Assembly: GCA_037176725.1 (NCBI GenBank)
Contig: JAZBRS010000077.1
Coordinates: 4,216,001-4,280,000 of the forward strand
Length of the DNA stretch: 64,000 nucleotides
Direction: 5' to 3'
Source of the DNA: Posidonia oceanica
Taxonomy: Eukaryota > Streptophyta > Magnoliopsida > Alismatales > Posidoniaceae
A model generated the notes under the pieces. It was not told where the DNA came from and did not search any database. It was given only the letters and a program-made list of their open reading frames with translations. Both the position numbers and the translations under genes were made by a program. Shown here one piece after another: positions 62,309-64,000 of this stretch. Each line of letters begins with the position of its first letter. Position 1 is the stretch's first letter.

Positions 62309-63371
62309 TCAGAACTTGATCATACGATGGAGGGTCGAGGGGATGACTTGATGCTTGTGCAACCAAGGGTGCCCAAGCAGAAGGTTGAATGTAGGTTCCA
62401 AGTCGACGATGTAGAATTCCACATCGAATATAATGGGGCCAATAGAAAGGGGAATAACCAGAATCCCCAAAGAGTCATGGTGCGTGTTTTCAAAGGCCGT
62501 CATCCCCTTGGTGGCTGGAGTAATGTCCTCGGCTTTGAATCCAAGTTTACTTGCTTTGCGCAAGGGGCAAATGTTAAGGCCTGCTCCATTATCGACCAGC
62601 ATCAGGGGGATGCAAAAGTTCTTGAACTGCACCATGACGAAAAGGGGTTGGTTGTGATTGATTGTGACTGGAGGCAGCTCATCACTCAAAAAAGAGATGA
62701 CATGGGGAACCACGATCATGCCTACCATGCTCTCTAAGGCTGCTGGCTCGATGGTCGTGGAAACGTAGGCGGCTTGCAACACGCGAAGGAAGGCCACTCG
62801 GTGTTTAGAGGAGGTGTGGAGCAGGTCCCAACTAGAGATGTCAGCTTTCACCTTCTTTAATTGGCCCGTAATGTCGACTATAGGTTGGTCCTTTTTGGTG
62901 GTGGAAGAGGTAACTTTGGCGGAAGGTTCCTCTATGGTAGGCCCAAAAGGTTGGCTTGTTGGTTGAGGTGGAGTTGGTTTTGGGCGGCTCGGCTCGGCTA
63001 TCGGTGCTGCGAGCTTGTAAACCCTCCCCGACCGTGTGATTTCCGCACACATCTCTGTGGCGTAGTCATACGGTATGCAATGGGTATCCCTAGTTAGGTT
63101 AACGACCAGAGGAACATGAGCTGCAAGCTCCAAGGGGGTTCTGGGTGTTCTTGCTGGAGGGTTGGTGGATTGGGAATGCTGTTGGGAAGGCTGTGAAGGC
63201 TATGGTCGAGGCCTTACTAGCCAGCAGATGGGTGTTTGAGCCCGAGGTTGCATGGTGGGCCGCACGGTAAAGTGCTCTAGCTTGGAGGTCAGCTAGATCA
63301 TATGGATTGCCGACTCGAAACCGGTGACTGCTGAAGGATAGAGAGAGGAGGGAAAGGGCTTTGAGACATCT
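62309..63371 (-). pseudogene. Gag-end/protease fragment of element D
   Basis: Translation includes CAEITRSGRVYK, TGQLKKVKADISSWDLLHTS, ELPPVTINHNQPLF, LVDNGAGLNICPL and FDVEFYIVDLEPTFNLL, parallel to A 19950-19150 and B 39340-38520. The frame is open from 63133 to the junction at 62309, where TTC is followed by TGA of foreign sequence. 63134-63371 is more decayed gag C-terminus. The right side is cut by LTR E. Gln is present where element A has its gag-terminal TAG. Confidence 0.82.
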
Positions 63372-64000
63372 TGTAGCAATCCTGAAATATCAAATCCATG
63401 TACGATGCCAAAGCTCTCGTGCACTGGTCGACATTAGAGTCACTATAAGCGGCTGAATCCGAGGAAGAAAACTAGACTCGGAAACGCTGGCAAAAAGAAG
63501 AAAAAGGGGTGATAAGACAAATCAGAGTCGCCACCAGGTCTATTAGATTGGGAGACGAGGAAAACCGAGGGTAATGCATGAAAAGACATGCAAAATCGGA
63601 TGCAATGAGGGTGCAAAGAGATGCACTGCAATGCGATGCAGTACTATGCTATGCTATGCTATGCTATGACTCGTGCCTAGGATGAAGGAATGGTCATTGC
63701 AGGCCAAGAAAAAGGGTAAGGACTCCTGTTACGCACGAGGAAGGTGTTAGGCACCTCGATACGTCTGGGAATCGGTCATTCTAAGGCAATCTCGCTCGCA
63801 AATGCAAGGAAATGCTTGCCTAATGCCTAAATGCAATGAAAGTCTGATTGTTATGCATGGAAAATAAACATGCTATTTATGTGCTCAGCAGTGCTGCTAG
63901 TGTTCCAAACTGGGCAAACCCTGGTTCGTGAGAACTCTTAGGCAGTAAGCATCATTGCCCTAATGCAAATGCAGGCGATAAAACAAAACGACGGCGAAAG
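63372..64000 (-). mobile_element. LTR E, partial (runs off the window)
   Basis: Starts TGTAGCAATCCTG, similar to the solo LTR (ACGATGCCAAAGCTC) and to A's LTR (GACAAATCAGAGTCGCCACC, TCTATTA..GGGAGAC). Has the conserved block at 63718-63777 and a CTATG microsatellite at 63644-63668. Orientation is inferred from that block. Whether it is a full element or another solo LTR cannot be told. Confidence 0.75.

Noticed and set aside
62309..62737. Plus-strand frame as an independent gene
   Set aside because: It is antisense to D's protease. It is only discussed as part of a possible spliced chimera.

Overview
The window looks like heterochromatic, transposon-dominated DNA from a land plant, most likely an angiosperm. 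I see no host gene, rRNA or tRNA gene, CRISPR array or bacterial-type operon. Almost every base can be assigned to a stack of nested Ty3/Gypsy LTR retrotransposons of the Tat/Ogre type. The supporting signs are very long LTRs, a gag with a CX2HX4HX4C knuckle, a protease with a DNG-type active site, an RT with YVDD, a second RNase H domain, a DD35E integrase, and an extra ORF downstream of pol.

Layout. Element B (minus strand, old and badly decayed) is the backbone. It occupies 1-2374, 31880-40775 and 53706-58491, its 5' LTR is 55970-58491, and its 3' LTR lies left of the window. Two insertions split it. (i) A solo LTR (2375-2626 plus 28925-31874, flanked by GACTC at 2370-2374 and 31875-31879) sits just upstream of B's extra ORF. 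Inside it lies element A (2627-28919, minus strand, flanked by CATGC), a 26.3-kb element with 5.8- and 5.0-kb LTRs. (ii) Element C (40781-53700, plus strand, flanked by ACTTG) lies inside B's gag. It keeps a gag, has lost pol except for the last ~20 codons, and is filled with tandem repeats. To the right of B are pieces of element D (58492-60970 and 62309-63371, minus strand), which B appears to have entered. D is joined to a foreign exon/intron fragment (about 61100-62308) and is itself cut by the left end of another LTR, E (63372 to the window end).

How the parts work together. In A the gag-protease-RT-RNase H-integrase frame is one uninterrupted reading frame from the ATG at 22640 down to 13887, with no frameshift and only four in-frame stops. 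An extra DUF7745/plant-mobile-domain-like ORF lies downstream (12354-11152). Hairpin-forming tandem arrays follow it and precede the polypurine tract and 3' LTR. B and D share this plan. C keeps gag, the leader, a block downstream of pol, the PPT hairpin and the LTRs, as expected of a non-autonomous partner mobilised by proteins of autonomous relatives.

Most notable observations: minisatellite arrays in A, B, C and D keep palindromic units while their sequences differ by compensatory changes; a short inverted repeat adjoining the PPT is shared by A and C; non-coding blocks downstream of pol survive even in C, which has lost pol; most nonsense codons in A and C are CAG to TAG, consistent with deamination of CHG-methylated cytosine; and a possible two-exon chimeric ORF sits at 61249-62737.
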